The translations under genes and the position numbers were made by a program. From Ruminococcaceae bacterium UBA1213 (GTDB taxonomy: Bacteria > Bacillota > Clostridia > Oscillospirales > Acutalibacteraceae), in assembly GCA_002309275.1 (NCBI GenBank), contig DBXL01000155.1, positions 664 to 12,801 of the forward strand: 12,138 nt of DNA. The letters run 5' to 3'. This document shows, one piece after another, positions 1 to 6,126 of the stretch (position 1 is its first letter; each line of letters begins with the position of its first letter). The notes below the pieces were generated by a model. It was given only the letters and a program-made list of their open reading frames with translations. It was not told where the DNA came from and did no database searches.

Positions 1-65
1 GAGTAATCTGTAACCGACATATTTCTCCTTGCGGGGCTGGTCGGCTTATAGTTCTTTATTGCCAT
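1..65 (-). CDS. rplB: 50S ribosomal protein L2, N-terminal fragment (runs off left edge)
   Basis: Only the first 21 codons are inside the window. They read MAIKNYKPTSPARRNMSVTD and onward, which is the characteristic start of bacterial L2, a large-subunit protein at the peptidyl transferase centre. The ATG is at 65..63 on the minus strand, with a GAGGAGT ribosome binding site about eight bases upstream. Its place directly after rplW is the canonical order of the S10 operon (rpsJ, rplC, rplD, rplW, rplB). The rest of the gene is to the left of the window. Confidence 0.95.
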   Translation of the reverse strand, partial: MAIKNYKPTSPARRNMSVTDY

Positions 66-134
66 TTATTTCACACTCCTCATGATGGCTTTGCGGAGAA
101 TGGCATATTCTCCATTCATTCTGCCTTTTAAGGC
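66..134 (-). other. structured rplW-rplB intergenic spacer
   Basis: This 69-base gap is long for the middle of an S10 operon. In the transcript it holds a perfect hairpin with a 7-base stem (GGAGAAT/ATTCTCC, positions 113..107 and 101..95, five-base loop). A small GCCTT/AAGGC hairpin sits right after the rplW stop. Neither is followed by a U run, so these look like RNA processing, stability or translation-spacing elements rather than terminators. Function is inference. Confidence 0.45.
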
Positions 135-428
135 TTACATCATGCCTTCAAAGAATTCGATTGTCTTGCTGTCGGGGGTAAGAGTTACATAAGCCTTTTT
201 CCATGAAGGCGTATAGCCCTGATTTCTGCCCTGACGGCGGAGTCTGCCACGAACGCTTACAGTGTTTACTTTTGCAACTTCAACACCGAAAACTTCTTCA
301 ACAGCTCTTGCAATATCTATTTTAGTAGCTTTCTTGTCAACTTTGAAGGTATATTTCTTATCTGCAACAACGCCTGCCATTGTTTTTTCTGTGATGATAG
401 GCTTGATAATAATGTCACGAGCATTCAT
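135..428 (-). CDS. rplW: 50S ribosomal protein L23
   Basis: A 97-residue protein of the usual L23 length, which sits at the polypeptide exit tunnel and is a docking site for trigger factor and SRP. The N-terminus (RDIIIKPIITEKTM) and the central stretch (VEEVFGVEVAKVNTV, then RLRRQGRNQGYTPSWKKAYVTL) are typical of the family. The ATG at 428..426 shares one base with the rplD stop codon (TAATG), so translation of the two is probably coupled. An AGGAGG site lies inside the end of rplD. It is the fourth gene of the S10 operon. Confidence 0.97.
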   Translation of the reverse strand: MNARDIIIKPIITEKTMAGVVADKKYTFKVDKKATKIDIARAVEEVFGVEVAKVNTVSVRGRLRRQGRNQGYTPSWKKAYVTLTPDSKTIEFFEGMM

Positions 429-1051
429 TATGCATATACCTCCTCGATTTTGCTTACGGCATCTTTTACGATAACAACTTTGTCAGCGTTTACGATGTCA
501 TATACATTGATTGTATTTACCTGTGCAGTCTTTACACCGGGAATATTTCTTGCCGAAAGAATCACTTTCTTGTCAACCTCGGGAAGAATGATAAGTGCTT
601 TTTTATCTGCACCGATCGCTTTGAGCATATTGGCAACAGTCTTTGTTTTGTACTCGTTCATTGAAACTGCGTCAACAACGATAATCTGACTGTCTCTGAG
701 CTTGCTTGAAAATGCTGACTTCATAGCGAGCTTTTTAACTTTCTTGTTTACGGTAAATCTGTAGCATCTGGGCTTGGGAGCAAATACGATACCGCCGTGT
801 GTCCACTGGGGAGCACGTGTGGAACCCTGTCTTGCATGACCTGTACCCTTCTGTCTCCAGGGCTTTCTGCCGCCGCCTGATACTTCAGCACGGGTAAGTG
901 CAGACTGCGTACCCTGACGATTGTTTGCAAGGTAGTTCACTACCATCTGATGCATAACAACTGTATTGGGTTCTATACCGAAAACAGCGTCTGAAAGTTC
1001 TATTTCACTGACTTTCTGACCAGCCATATCGAGAACATCTATATTAGCCAT
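428..1051 (-). CDS. rplD: 50S ribosomal protein L4
   Basis: A 207-residue L4 protein, a large-subunit protein whose extended loop lines the exit tunnel. The conserved loop is visible at about residues 60 to 90 (GGGRKPWRQKGTGHARQGS, then APQWTHGGIVFAPKPR), followed by the globular C-terminal half. The ATG at 1051 has an AAGGAGG site seven bases upstream and follows rplC by 17 bases. In Escherichia coli L4 is the autogenous repressor of the S10 operon; whether that holds here is unknown, but the operon has a long leader (see 2146 to 2443). The stop codon overlaps the rplW start by one base. Confidence 0.97.
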   Translation of the reverse strand: MANIDVLDMAGQKVSEIELSDAVFGIEPNTVVMHQMVVNYLANNRQGTQSALTRAEVSGGGRKPWRQKGTGHARQGSTRAPQWTHGGIVFAPKPRCYRFTVNKKVKKLAMKSAFSSKLRDSQIIVVDAVSMNEYKTKTVANMLKAIGADKKALIILPEVDKKVILSARNIPGVKTAQVNTINVYDIVNADKVVIVKDAVSKIEEVYA

Positions 1052-1068
1052 TGAAATTCCTCCTTCCT

Positions 1069-1764
1069 TTAAGCCTTAACACTGTCACGGATTACTACGA
1101 TTCCGCCGTTGGGACCGGGAATAGCACCCTTGATTGCAATCAGATTGTTTTCATTGTCAACCTTAACAACTGTAAGATTCTGAACGGTAACTCTCTCTGC
1201 ACCAAGATGACCAGCCATTTTCTTGCCCTTCCAAACTCTTGACGGAGTGGAGCAGGCACCCATAGAACCGCCATGACGGGCAACAGGACCTGAACCGTGA
1301 GTTTCTTTAAGACGATGGAAGTTCCAACGCTTGATTACACCTGCATAGCCTTTACCTTTGCTCTTGCCTGTAACATCAATCTTGTCACCCTCTGCAAAGG
1401 TATCTGCTTTGATTATATCGCCCACTTTGAAGTTTTCGAGATTATCCACTCTGAATTCACGGAGAGTGCTTTTCGGAGCAACATCTGCCTTCTTGAAGTG
1501 ACCGAGAAGAGGCTTGGTAATATTAACAGGATCATTTTTGAATTTTTCTGAACGCTGTCTTTTACCTTTTCCTGTGCCGTTCTGGACTTTGAGCTTAATA
1601 TCGCCGAAGCCCATCTGAACTGCCTCATAGCCGTCATTTTCAACTGTCTTGATCTGAGCCACTACACAGGGACCAGCCTCAACAACAGTTACAGGGATAA
1701 CGATACCCTTTTCATCAAAGATCTGTGTCATACCGACCTTTTTGCCGATGATAGCTTTCTGCAT
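1069..1764 (-). CDS. rplC: 50S ribosomal protein L3
   Basis: A 231-residue L3, somewhat longer than the roughly 210 residues usual in bacteria. L3 is an early assembly protein near the peptidyl transferase centre. The family signatures are clear: the N-terminus (IGKKVGMTQIFDEKG), the GYAGVIKRWNF segment, and the long central loop RHGGSMGACSTPSRVWKGK followed by MAGHLG. It starts at ATG 1764 with AAGGAGG eight bases upstream. It is the second gene of the S10 operon, 69 bases after rpsJ and 17 bases before rplD. Confidence 0.97.
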   Translation of the reverse strand: MQKAIIGKKVGMTQIFDEKGIVIPVTVVEAGPCVVAQIKTVENDGYEAVQMGFGDIKLKVQNGTGKGKRQRSEKFKNDPVNITKPLLGHFKKADVAPKSTLREFRVDNLENFKVGDIIKADTFAEGDKIDVTGKSKGKGYAGVIKRWNFHRLKETHGSGPVARHGGSMGACSTPSRVWKGKKMAGHLGAERVTVQNLTVVKVDNENNLIAIKGAIPGPNGGIVVIRDSVKA

Positions 1765-1833
1765 GAATTTTTCCTCCTTGATAGGTTATTGGTTGGCTTG
1801 TGCCAACTTGACCCCAGCTGCTTGTAGGTTGAA
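1765..1833 (-). other. rpsJ-rplC spacer with small hairpin
   Basis: The 69-base gap between rpsJ and rplC contains a GTTGGC/GCCAAC hairpin with a four-base loop (positions 1807..1792, read on the minus strand). It is followed by the rplC ribosome binding site, with no U run. It could affect mRNA stability or rplC translation; nothing stronger can be said. Confidence 0.4.
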
Positions 1834-2145
1834 TCAAAGTTTAACTTCTACTTCAACACCGGCAGGGAGCTCCAGAGCTGTGATTGCATCAACAGTTCTG
1901 TTGGATGGTCTGAGAATGTCGATAAGTCTTTTGTGAGTTCTTGTTTCAAACTGCTCACGGCTGTCCTTATACTTGTGCACTGCACGGAGTATCGTAACAA
2001 CTTCCTTTTCAGTGGGGAGCGGTATAGGACCGGAAACCCTCGCACCTGTACGCTTTGCAGTTGCAACGATCTTTTCAGCTGCCTGATCAACAAGCTGATG
2101 ATCATAACCCTTTATTCTTATTCTGATTTTCTCCTTGACTGCCAC
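1834..2145 (-). CDS. rpsJ: 30S ribosomal protein S10 (GTG start)
   Basis: A 103-residue S10, of standard length, a head protein of the small subunit and also the NusE component of antitermination complexes. Recognisable segments are KIRIRIKGYDHQLVDQAAEK, GPIPLPTEKEVVTILRAVHK and FETRTHKRLIDI. The start codon is GTG at 2145..2143: the sequence reads AAGGAGG, a short spacer, then AATGTGGCAGTC. The overlapping ATG two bases earlier is in another frame and stops after nine codons. It is the first gene of the S10 operon, and a long untranslated leader precedes it. Confidence 0.97.
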   Translation of the reverse strand: MAVKEKIRIRIKGYDHQLVDQAAEKIVATAKRTGARVSGPIPLPTEKEVVTILRAVHKYKDSREQFETRTHKRLIDILRPSNRTVDAITALELPAGVEVEVKL

Positions 2146-2443
2146 ATTAGTCGCCTCCTTAAAAATATTTTGGGGATGGGCGTTTTTCCCGAAACTGCCT
2201 CACACCACTCCGGGTGTTTCATGCAACTCAAATAAAAATCCCGAACCGAATACTCGATACGGGCAAGGCTTTCGAGAATTCATGAGCGTAAGAGACACAC
2301 ACCTGCACAAGTAACTAATGCAGACGTATTTTCTCCGGCTCACTTCAACAAATTCGCCCGGTTTGAAATCGGACATACTCCACGGAAAAACCGGCTCACA
2401 AGCCGCAACCTCCCGCTTCAACGCATATCTGTTGCAGTCACGC
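2146..2443 (-). promoter_or_regulatory. S10 operon 5' leader, about 300 nt, structured
   Basis: From the inferred transcription start (about 2443) to the rpsJ start there are roughly 300 untranslated bases. Read as RNA, the region is rich in helices: a perfect 7-base CCGGTTT/AAACCGG pairing (2394..2388 with 2364..2358), a CTGCA/TGCAG hairpin, a CTCGA/TCGAG pairing, and near the 3' end a CACC/GGTG hairpin (2216..2203) enclosed by GAAA/TTTC. Long leaders before ribosomal protein operons are often autoregulatory targets. I infer that role here from length, structure and place; I cannot assign an Rfam family. A reading frame across the region has no good ribosome binding site. Confidence 0.55.
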
Positions 2444-2449
2444 TTTATT

Positions 2450-2478
2450 ATAATAGCATATCCCCCTCTGAATTGCAA
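2450..2478 (-). promoter_or_regulatory. S10 operon promoter (extended -10)
   Basis: On the minus strand the -35 is TTGCAA (2478..2473). A 17-base spacer follows, then TATTAT (2455..2450) preceded by TGC, which makes an extended -10. Upstream the sequence is very A/T rich with A and T tracts, resembling an UP element as expected for a strong growth-controlled promoter. Transcription would start near 2443. Confidence 0.75.
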
Positions 2479-2538
2479 GAAATTACGTTTTTTTGCTTTT
2501 AGAATTTATCCCAACTTTTAAAAATATTTTTGTGCATT
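2479..2538. other. A/T-rich gap between ylmH and the S10 promoter
   Basis: Sixty very A/T-rich bases with several A and T tracts and no stem-loop with a GC core. I see no intrinsic terminator for ylmH. The A tracts are best read as the UP-like upstream part of the S10 promoter. Confidence 0.4.
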
Positions 2539-3285
2539 TTATACATACTTTAATACATCAACAAACAGTCTGCCTTTTTTGCTCGTTCCCGATATGCCTG
2601 ATACCAATATTTTCCCTTTGCCATGCAAAGAGATTTTATCGCCTGTTTTTATCTCCCTTGAAACATCAGTGCATTCCTGCCAGTTTACAAACACCATACC
2701 TTTTTTTATCAGTGCCGCCGCCTTTGTCCGTGATACTCCAAAACCCTCCCCCACTATGCTGTCGAGCCTCATGGAACTTACATTTATAGTAGCAGGCTTT
2801 TTCGGCACTTCCGCCATTTCGGAAAATTCGCTTTCACTCAATTCCACGCTGTACCGCCCTATCTTGCTCAAATTCATCTTCACAAACTCACTCACGGACT
2901 GATGACAGAAAAACTGTGCTTTATTTTCTTTTGCGATAATATCGCCTGTCATTTCTCTTTTAATGCCCAGCCCCATCAACGCTCCCAAGACATCTCTGTG
3001 GGAAATCACGGCATTTTTATCCGTTGCCCTCACCGAATACAAAATAATCGGCACTCCCTCATCACTGTCATATTCATTTGTGCATACCCTGCCAACACGT
3101 CTTTCCGCCTCTTCATAACCGCCCTCAAATCCAAGTATTCCTGTAAACTCCCTTTCGCTCATCAAAAACATCTGTTCGGCAGGCGTTAAAAAATGGGAAT
3201 ACACGACAGAAAACGTCTTTTCACTTTTACTTACAAGGTCTTTTATTTTTCTGAAAAGTATCTTTTCTTCATCATTCAAATTCAT
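2539..3285 (-). CDS. ylmH: YlmH-family S4-domain RNA-binding protein
   Basis: A 248-residue protein of the YlmH family. The family core is at residues 1 to 160 with the typical stretch HRDVLGALMGLGIKREMTGD at 96 to 115. An S4 RNA-binding domain occupies about 171 to 230 (SMRLDSIVGEGFGVSRTKA, then KKGMVFVNW). Homologues are linked to cell division genes and, in Bacillus subtilis, to ribosome-associated quality control, where the S4 domain binds the stalled 50S with peptidyl-tRNA; transfer of those roles is by homology. I chose ATG 3285 (AAAGGGTG just upstream) because the longer in-frame starts overlap the promoter. The gene is usually near the ylm/divIVA genes; here it stands alone between sporulation genes and the S10 operon. 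No GC-rich terminator follows it, so some read-through toward S10 is possible. Confidence 0.9.
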   Translation of the reverse strand: MNLNDEEKILFRKIKDLVSKSEKTFSVVYSHFLTPAEQMFLMSEREFTGILGFEGGYEEAERRVGRVCTNEYDSDEGVPIILYSVRATDKNAVISHRDVLGALMGLGIKREMTGDIIAKENKAQFFCHQSVSEFVKMNLSKIGRYSVELSESEFSEMAEVPKKPATINVSSMRLDSIVGEGFGVSRTKAAALIKKGMVFVNWQECTDVSREIKTGDKISLHGKGKILVSGISGTSKKGRLFVDVLKYV

Positions 3286-3301
3286 CACCCTTTCAAAATC
3301 C

Positions 3302-3330
3302 ATTATAGCATAACAAAAAATCTGTGTCAA
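3302..3330 (-). promoter_or_regulatory. ylmH promoter, full sigma-A consensus
   Basis: The minus strand reads TTGACA (3330..3325), a 17-base spacer ending in TGC, and TATAAT (3307..3302): both hexamers perfect, ideal spacing, and extended -10. Transcription should begin about ten bases before the ATG at 3285, giving a very short leader that just includes the ribosome binding site. This is what rules out the upstream in-frame ATG codons. Confidence 0.85.
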
Positions 3331-3352
3331 AATTTCCATACCTGTATATAAT
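3325..3352 (+). promoter_or_regulatory. possible divergent promoter for the small sporulation genes
   Basis: On the plus strand TGTCAA (3325..3330) and TATAAT (3347..3352) are 16 bases apart. The -35 is the complement of the ylmH -35, so the two promoters would be divergent and share those six base pairs. The -35 is a weak match. The SpoVM gene of Bacillus subtilis is sigma-E controlled; I looked for a sigma-E type element here and found no convincing one. Confidence 0.4.
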
Positions 3353-3399
3353 ATTAGTGTAAGCGAAACAAGCACTGAATGAGAATGGAGAGTGAATTT

Positions 3400-3546
3400 A
3401 TGAGGAGATGCATTAAAAGCGGAAATATTTTATCATTCAGTTTAGGTCTGCTTGTTTCATGTGTACTTCCTCAGCACTGCCTTATTGTCATTATTGCAGT
3501 CATCCTTGCAGTAACGGCTGTAACAGGTGTAAGGTGCTATCGCTGA
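3400..3546 (+). CDS. small two-helix membrane protein, 48 residues, linked to spoVM
   Basis: The reading frame starts at ATG 3400 with GGAGAG nine bases upstream, and ends at TGA 3546, only 14 bases before the SpoVM-like gene. The peptide has a short basic N-terminus (MRRCIKSG), a hydrophobic segment at about residues 10 to 24, a short turn with P and H around 24 to 26, a second strongly hydrophobic segment at about 27 to 44, and an Arg-Cys-Tyr-Arg end. It has four cysteines. I cannot name the family. The pattern is a membrane helical hairpin, and the operon-like link to a spoVM homologue suggests a role in sporulation, perhaps at the forespore membrane or coat. That role is inference. Confidence 0.65.
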   Translation: MRRCIKSGNILSFSLGLLVSCVLPQHCLIVIIAVILAVTAVTGVRCYR

Positions 3547-3560
3547 AAGGGGATTTTTTT

Positions 3561-3659
3561 ATGAAGATAGTAGTTGTTGACAATCCGAAATTCTGGAGTT
3601 TTTTCCTCCGCAAAATGTTCAAGATAAAAAAGCTTCCCCAACAGCCCGAAATAAACTGA
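3561..3659 (+). CDS. spoVM: SpoVM-like spore coat anchoring peptide, 32 residues
   Basis: SpoVM is a 26-residue amphipathic peptide that recognises the curvature of the forespore outer membrane and tethers SpoIVA, the base of the spore coat. This peptide begins MKIVVVDNPKFWSFFLRKMF. Aligned without gaps to the Bacillus subtilis peptide as I remember it (MKFYTIKLPKFLGGIVRAML), it keeps M1, K2, P9, K10, F11, R17 and M19. The helix-breaking proline at position 9 is the known key residue. It has a C-terminal extension (KLPQQPEIN) and lacks the GG after the PKF. The start at 3561 has AAAGGGG nine bases upstream; a longer in-frame reading from 3459 would overlap the upstream small gene and has no ribosome binding site. 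A strong terminator follows at once. Confidence 0.8.
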   Translation: MKIVVVDNPKFWSFFLRKMFKIKKLPQQPEIN

Positions 3660-3663
3660 ATGC

Positions 3664-3699
3664 AAATAGTGAGAGATTCCTCTCACTATTTTTCATTTT
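3664..3699 (+). terminator. rho-independent terminator after spoVM
   Basis: A perfect 12-base stem (AAATAGTGAGAG, loop ATTC, CTCTCACTATTT) runs from 3664 to 3691 and continues into more T residues. It lies five bases after the spoVM stop and isolates the small gene pair from the spoIIE promoter. Confidence 0.85.
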
Positions 3700-3710
3700 G
3701 CCGCTCTATA

Positions 3711-3743
3711 TCGACAAAGATATTTTATATTCTGTTGTATAAT
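3711..3743 (+). promoter_or_regulatory. spoIIE promoter, Spo0A-type with 21-base spacing
   Basis: A -35-like TCGACA (3711..3716) and a perfect TATAAT (3738..3743) are separated by 21 bases rather than 17. In Bacillus subtilis the spoIIE promoter is read by sigma-A plus phosphorylated Spo0A and has the same abnormal 21-base spacing. The minus strand across 3710..3716 reads TGTCGAT, one mismatch from the 0A box TGTCGAA, and it overlaps the -35 as in class II Spo0A promoters. The match of spacing, box and gene identity is strong; Spo0A control itself is inferred. Confidence 0.75.
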
Positions 3744-3774
3744 GGAAAAAAATATCTTTATGGGAGAGTTGCAG

Positions 3775-6081
3775 ATGAATATGACCGCTATCATGGCAGA
3801 CGGTAAAAAAGCATTAAATGGAAGTACAGGGAAAATGTTGTTTAACGTATTGTATTTTGGTTTTGGCATGATTGCATCAAACGGCTATGTTTTCGGAGAA
3901 TACTCACCTTTTGGCATTTCCATTGCTGCGGCAGTGCCGTTTCCGAATGTGATATTTTCCGTAGCAGGCTCCATAACAGGCTACATTATATTCGGCAGCA
4001 GAAATTTCAGGTATATTGCAGCCATTTTTGCCGTACTTGCAATAAGATGGACTTTCAAGGATATTAAAAAAATAAACGGTTCGTTTATCTATTCAGCTCT
4101 TGTATGTGCCGTACCGACCTTCGCAACAGGAATGGCTGTTGCATCTGTCAGCGGATTTACATTTGAAAAAATATTTTCATATACCCTTGAAGCCATTCTT
4201 GCAGGAACGGGAGCATACTTTATCGCACGAACTTTTGTCATCATACACGGCACCAAAACTTTAGGTATGCTTTTACCGCAGGAAATTGTATGCCTTATCA
4301 TGACAGGCTGTATAGGTATTCTTGCCCTTTCGTCATTCCAGATATTTTCCCTTTCTCTGGGCAGAATGATTGCCGTAATATGCATACTCACCGCTGCACA
4401 TTATGGCGGTACGGCAGGAGGCTGTATAGCAGGCATAGCAATGGGAATCGTTCTTGGAATCGCCTCAGAGGAATATTATTTTCTTGGAGCCGCCTATGCT
4501 TTCGGTGGACTTATGGCGGGACTTTTTACACCTTCGGGGCATATCATTGCCGCTGTCATATTCCTTTTAAGCGGTGGACTTGCTTCCTTACAGGCTCAGG
4601 GCTTAACAACTGTCATACAGGTTATGTATGAAATGGCAATATCGGGAACAATATTTGCCGTACTTCCCAAAAATGCATTCAACTTTATGGCAGCCCTGTT
4701 TTCCCTCAATAAAACAGACAAAAACTGTGAGGGATTAAGGCGTTCCATCATCATGCGTCTTGACTTTGCGTCAAAGGCACTTTCAGGCGTTTCGGAAGAT
4801 GTCGAAAGAGTTTCCGAAAAGCTCTCCAAAATAGTAACTCCCACTCTTGAAAGCGTATATAAAAAGTCCGTTGAAAGCACCTGTTCAAGATGTGGAATGA
4901 AAGTATTCTGTTGGGAGCATAAAAACGGGGTATCTCTTGACGACTTTGAAAGCGTGGGGAATATCCTCAGAAAAAACGGTGAAATAAAGCCTGAAGATTT
5001 CTGTGAAGAATTCAGGCGGGTATGCTGTCGCACATCAGAAATGACGGCAGCCGTAAACAGATACTATAAAAATTTTCTGTCATCGGAGGCTGCTGCAAAA
5101 AGAGTTGATGAAATAAGAACGGTAGTGGCAGGACAGTTCTGCGGACTGGGAGAAATACTTGGAGAAATGGCAGATGAATATGAAAACTATGAAGTTTTTG
5201 ATAACTCCCTTGCAGAAAGTGTCATTCTCAAACTCAAAGAACTTGGAATGATGCCGATAGATGCAAGCTGTCGTATAGATTACATGGGAAGAATGACTGT
5301 TGAAGCAGAGGTATTTGACGGTGACAGGGATAAAATAAAGAAAAATGCGGTTGTCACGGAAATTTCAAAGCTGTGCGGAAGAAAGTTTGATATTCCGAAC
5401 ATCACTGCGGCATTTGGAAGATGCAGGATCGTTTTATCAGAGCGTTCACAGCTTGACATAGAGATTGCTGCAAGTCAGCACGTCAGCAAAAGCGGACAGC
5501 TTTGCGGAGATAATTTCAGTTACTTCCATGACGGCATGGGACGCATGATAACCGTACTCAGTGACGGCATGGGTACAGGCGGACGTGCAGCCGTTGACGG
5601 TGGAATGGCTGTCAGTATCATGTCCAAGTTACTTAAAGCGGGCTTGGGATTTGACTGTTCTCTTAAAGTAGTCAATGCCGCACTCATGGTAAAATCCGAA
5701 GATGAATCCCTTGCCACGCTTGATGTTGTATCGGTTGACCTCTATAACGGCGAAACAGACTTTTTTAAAGCAGGGGCGGCTGTTTCATTCATAAAGAAAT
5801 CGGATAAAATGTATAAAGTAGAAACGCCCTCTCTTCCCGTAGGCATACTGCCTGATGTGGAATTTACCTGTACGGAGGATAACCTGCATTCCGGTGATAT
5901 AATTGTCATGCTTTCTGACGGTGCATTGTCAACAGGCGATGAATGGATAGAACACATTATCTCCTCTTGGGAAAACAAAAGCATGAAAGAGCTTGCCGAC
6001 CTCATCAATGACGAAGCCACCGCCAGAAGAAATGACGGACATGATGACGATATAACCGTTATCGCCATGAAAATCGCATAA
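3775..6081 (+). CDS. spoIIE: stage II sporulation protein E (membrane-bound PP2C phosphatase)
   Basis: SpoIIE sits at the polar septum, interacts with FtsZ, and dephosphorylates the anti-anti-sigma factor SpoIIAA to release sigma-F in the forespore. The 768-residue product has the family layout: a hydrophobic multi-helix region at about residues 20 to 300, a cytosolic linker with a CxxC...CW cluster at 370 to 380, and a C-terminal PP2C domain from about 560. Metal-binding motifs are present: GD at 578-579, SDGMGTG with D597, LSDGAL with D715, and HDDDITV at 756 to 762. It is slightly shorter than the 827 residues of Bacillus subtilis. I place the start at ATG 3775, nine bases after GGGAGAG; the in-frame ATG at 3742 lies inside the -10 element. 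A preceding terminator and its own promoter make it a single-gene unit. Confidence 0.96.
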   Translation: MNMTAIMADGKKALNGSTGKMLFNVLYFGFGMIASNGYVFGEYSPFGISIAAAVPFPNVIFSVAGSITGYIIFGSRNFRYIAAIFAVLAIRWTFKDIKKINGSFIYSALVCAVPTFATGMAVASVSGFTFEKIFSYTLEAILAGTGAYFIARTFVIIHGTKTLGMLLPQEIVCLIMTGCIGILALSSFQIFSLSLGRMIAVICILTAAHYGGTAGGCIAGIAMGIVLGIASEEYYFLGAAYAFGGLMAGLFTPSGHIIAAVIFLLSGGLASLQAQGLTTVIQVMYEMAISGTIFAVLPKNAFNFMAALFSLNKTDKNCEGLRRSIIMRLDFASKALSGVSEDVERVSEKLSKIVTPTLESVYKKSVESTCSRCGMKVFCWEHKNGVSLDDFESVGNILRKNGEIKPEDFCEEFRRVCCRTSEMTAAVNRYYKNFLSSEAAAKRVDEIRTVVAGQFCGLGEILGEMADEYENYEVFDNSLAESVILKLKELGMMPIDASCRIDYMGRMTVEAEVFDGDRDKIKKNAVVTEISKLCGRKFDIPNITAAFGRCRIVLSERSQLDIEIAASQHVSKSGQLCGDNFSYFHDGMGRMITVLSDGMGTGGRAAVDGGMAVSIMSKLLKAGLGFDCSLKVVNAALMVKSEDESLATLDVVSVDLYNGETDFFKAGAAVSFIKKSDKMYKVETPSLPVGILPDVEFTCTEDNLHSGDIIVMLSDGALSTGDEWIEHIISSWENKSMKELADLINDEATARRNDGHDDDITVIAMKIA

Positions 6082-6090
6082 CAATTAGAA

Positions 6091-6126
6091 AATGAGCAGT
6101 CAGTAATGGATTACTGACTGCTCATT
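6091..6126. terminator. long hairpin between convergent spoIIE and the kinase gene
   Basis: Two 17-base perfect arms (6091..6107 and 6110..6126) are separated by only two bases, so the true loop uses the innermost pairs. On the minus strand the stem is followed by TTTTCTAATT, a reasonable U tract for ending the kinase operon. On the plus strand it is followed by TGTATT, which is weaker. The last four codons and the stop of the kinase gene (6111..6113) lie within the stem, so coding sequence and terminator overlap. Confidence 0.75.

Noticed and set aside
2200..2478. 92-codon minus-strand frame upstream of rpsJ
   Set aside because: Its first codons lie within the inferred S10 promoter, the internal ATG has no usable ribosome binding site, and the region reads better as a structured leader RNA. 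The peptide is an unlikely mix of Cys and Arg.
3286..3375. Longer ylmH N-terminus
   Set aside because: It would start upstream of, or inside, a perfect promoter; ATG 3285 lies just after the transcription start and AAAGGG.
3742..3774. Upstream in-frame ATG for spoIIE
   Set aside because: The ATG is inside the TATAAT -10 element; the ATG at 3775 has the GGGAGAG site.
4596..5033. 145-codon minus-strand frame inside spoIIE
   Set aside because: Entirely antisense to a well-supported gene; no ribosome binding site or recognisable domain.
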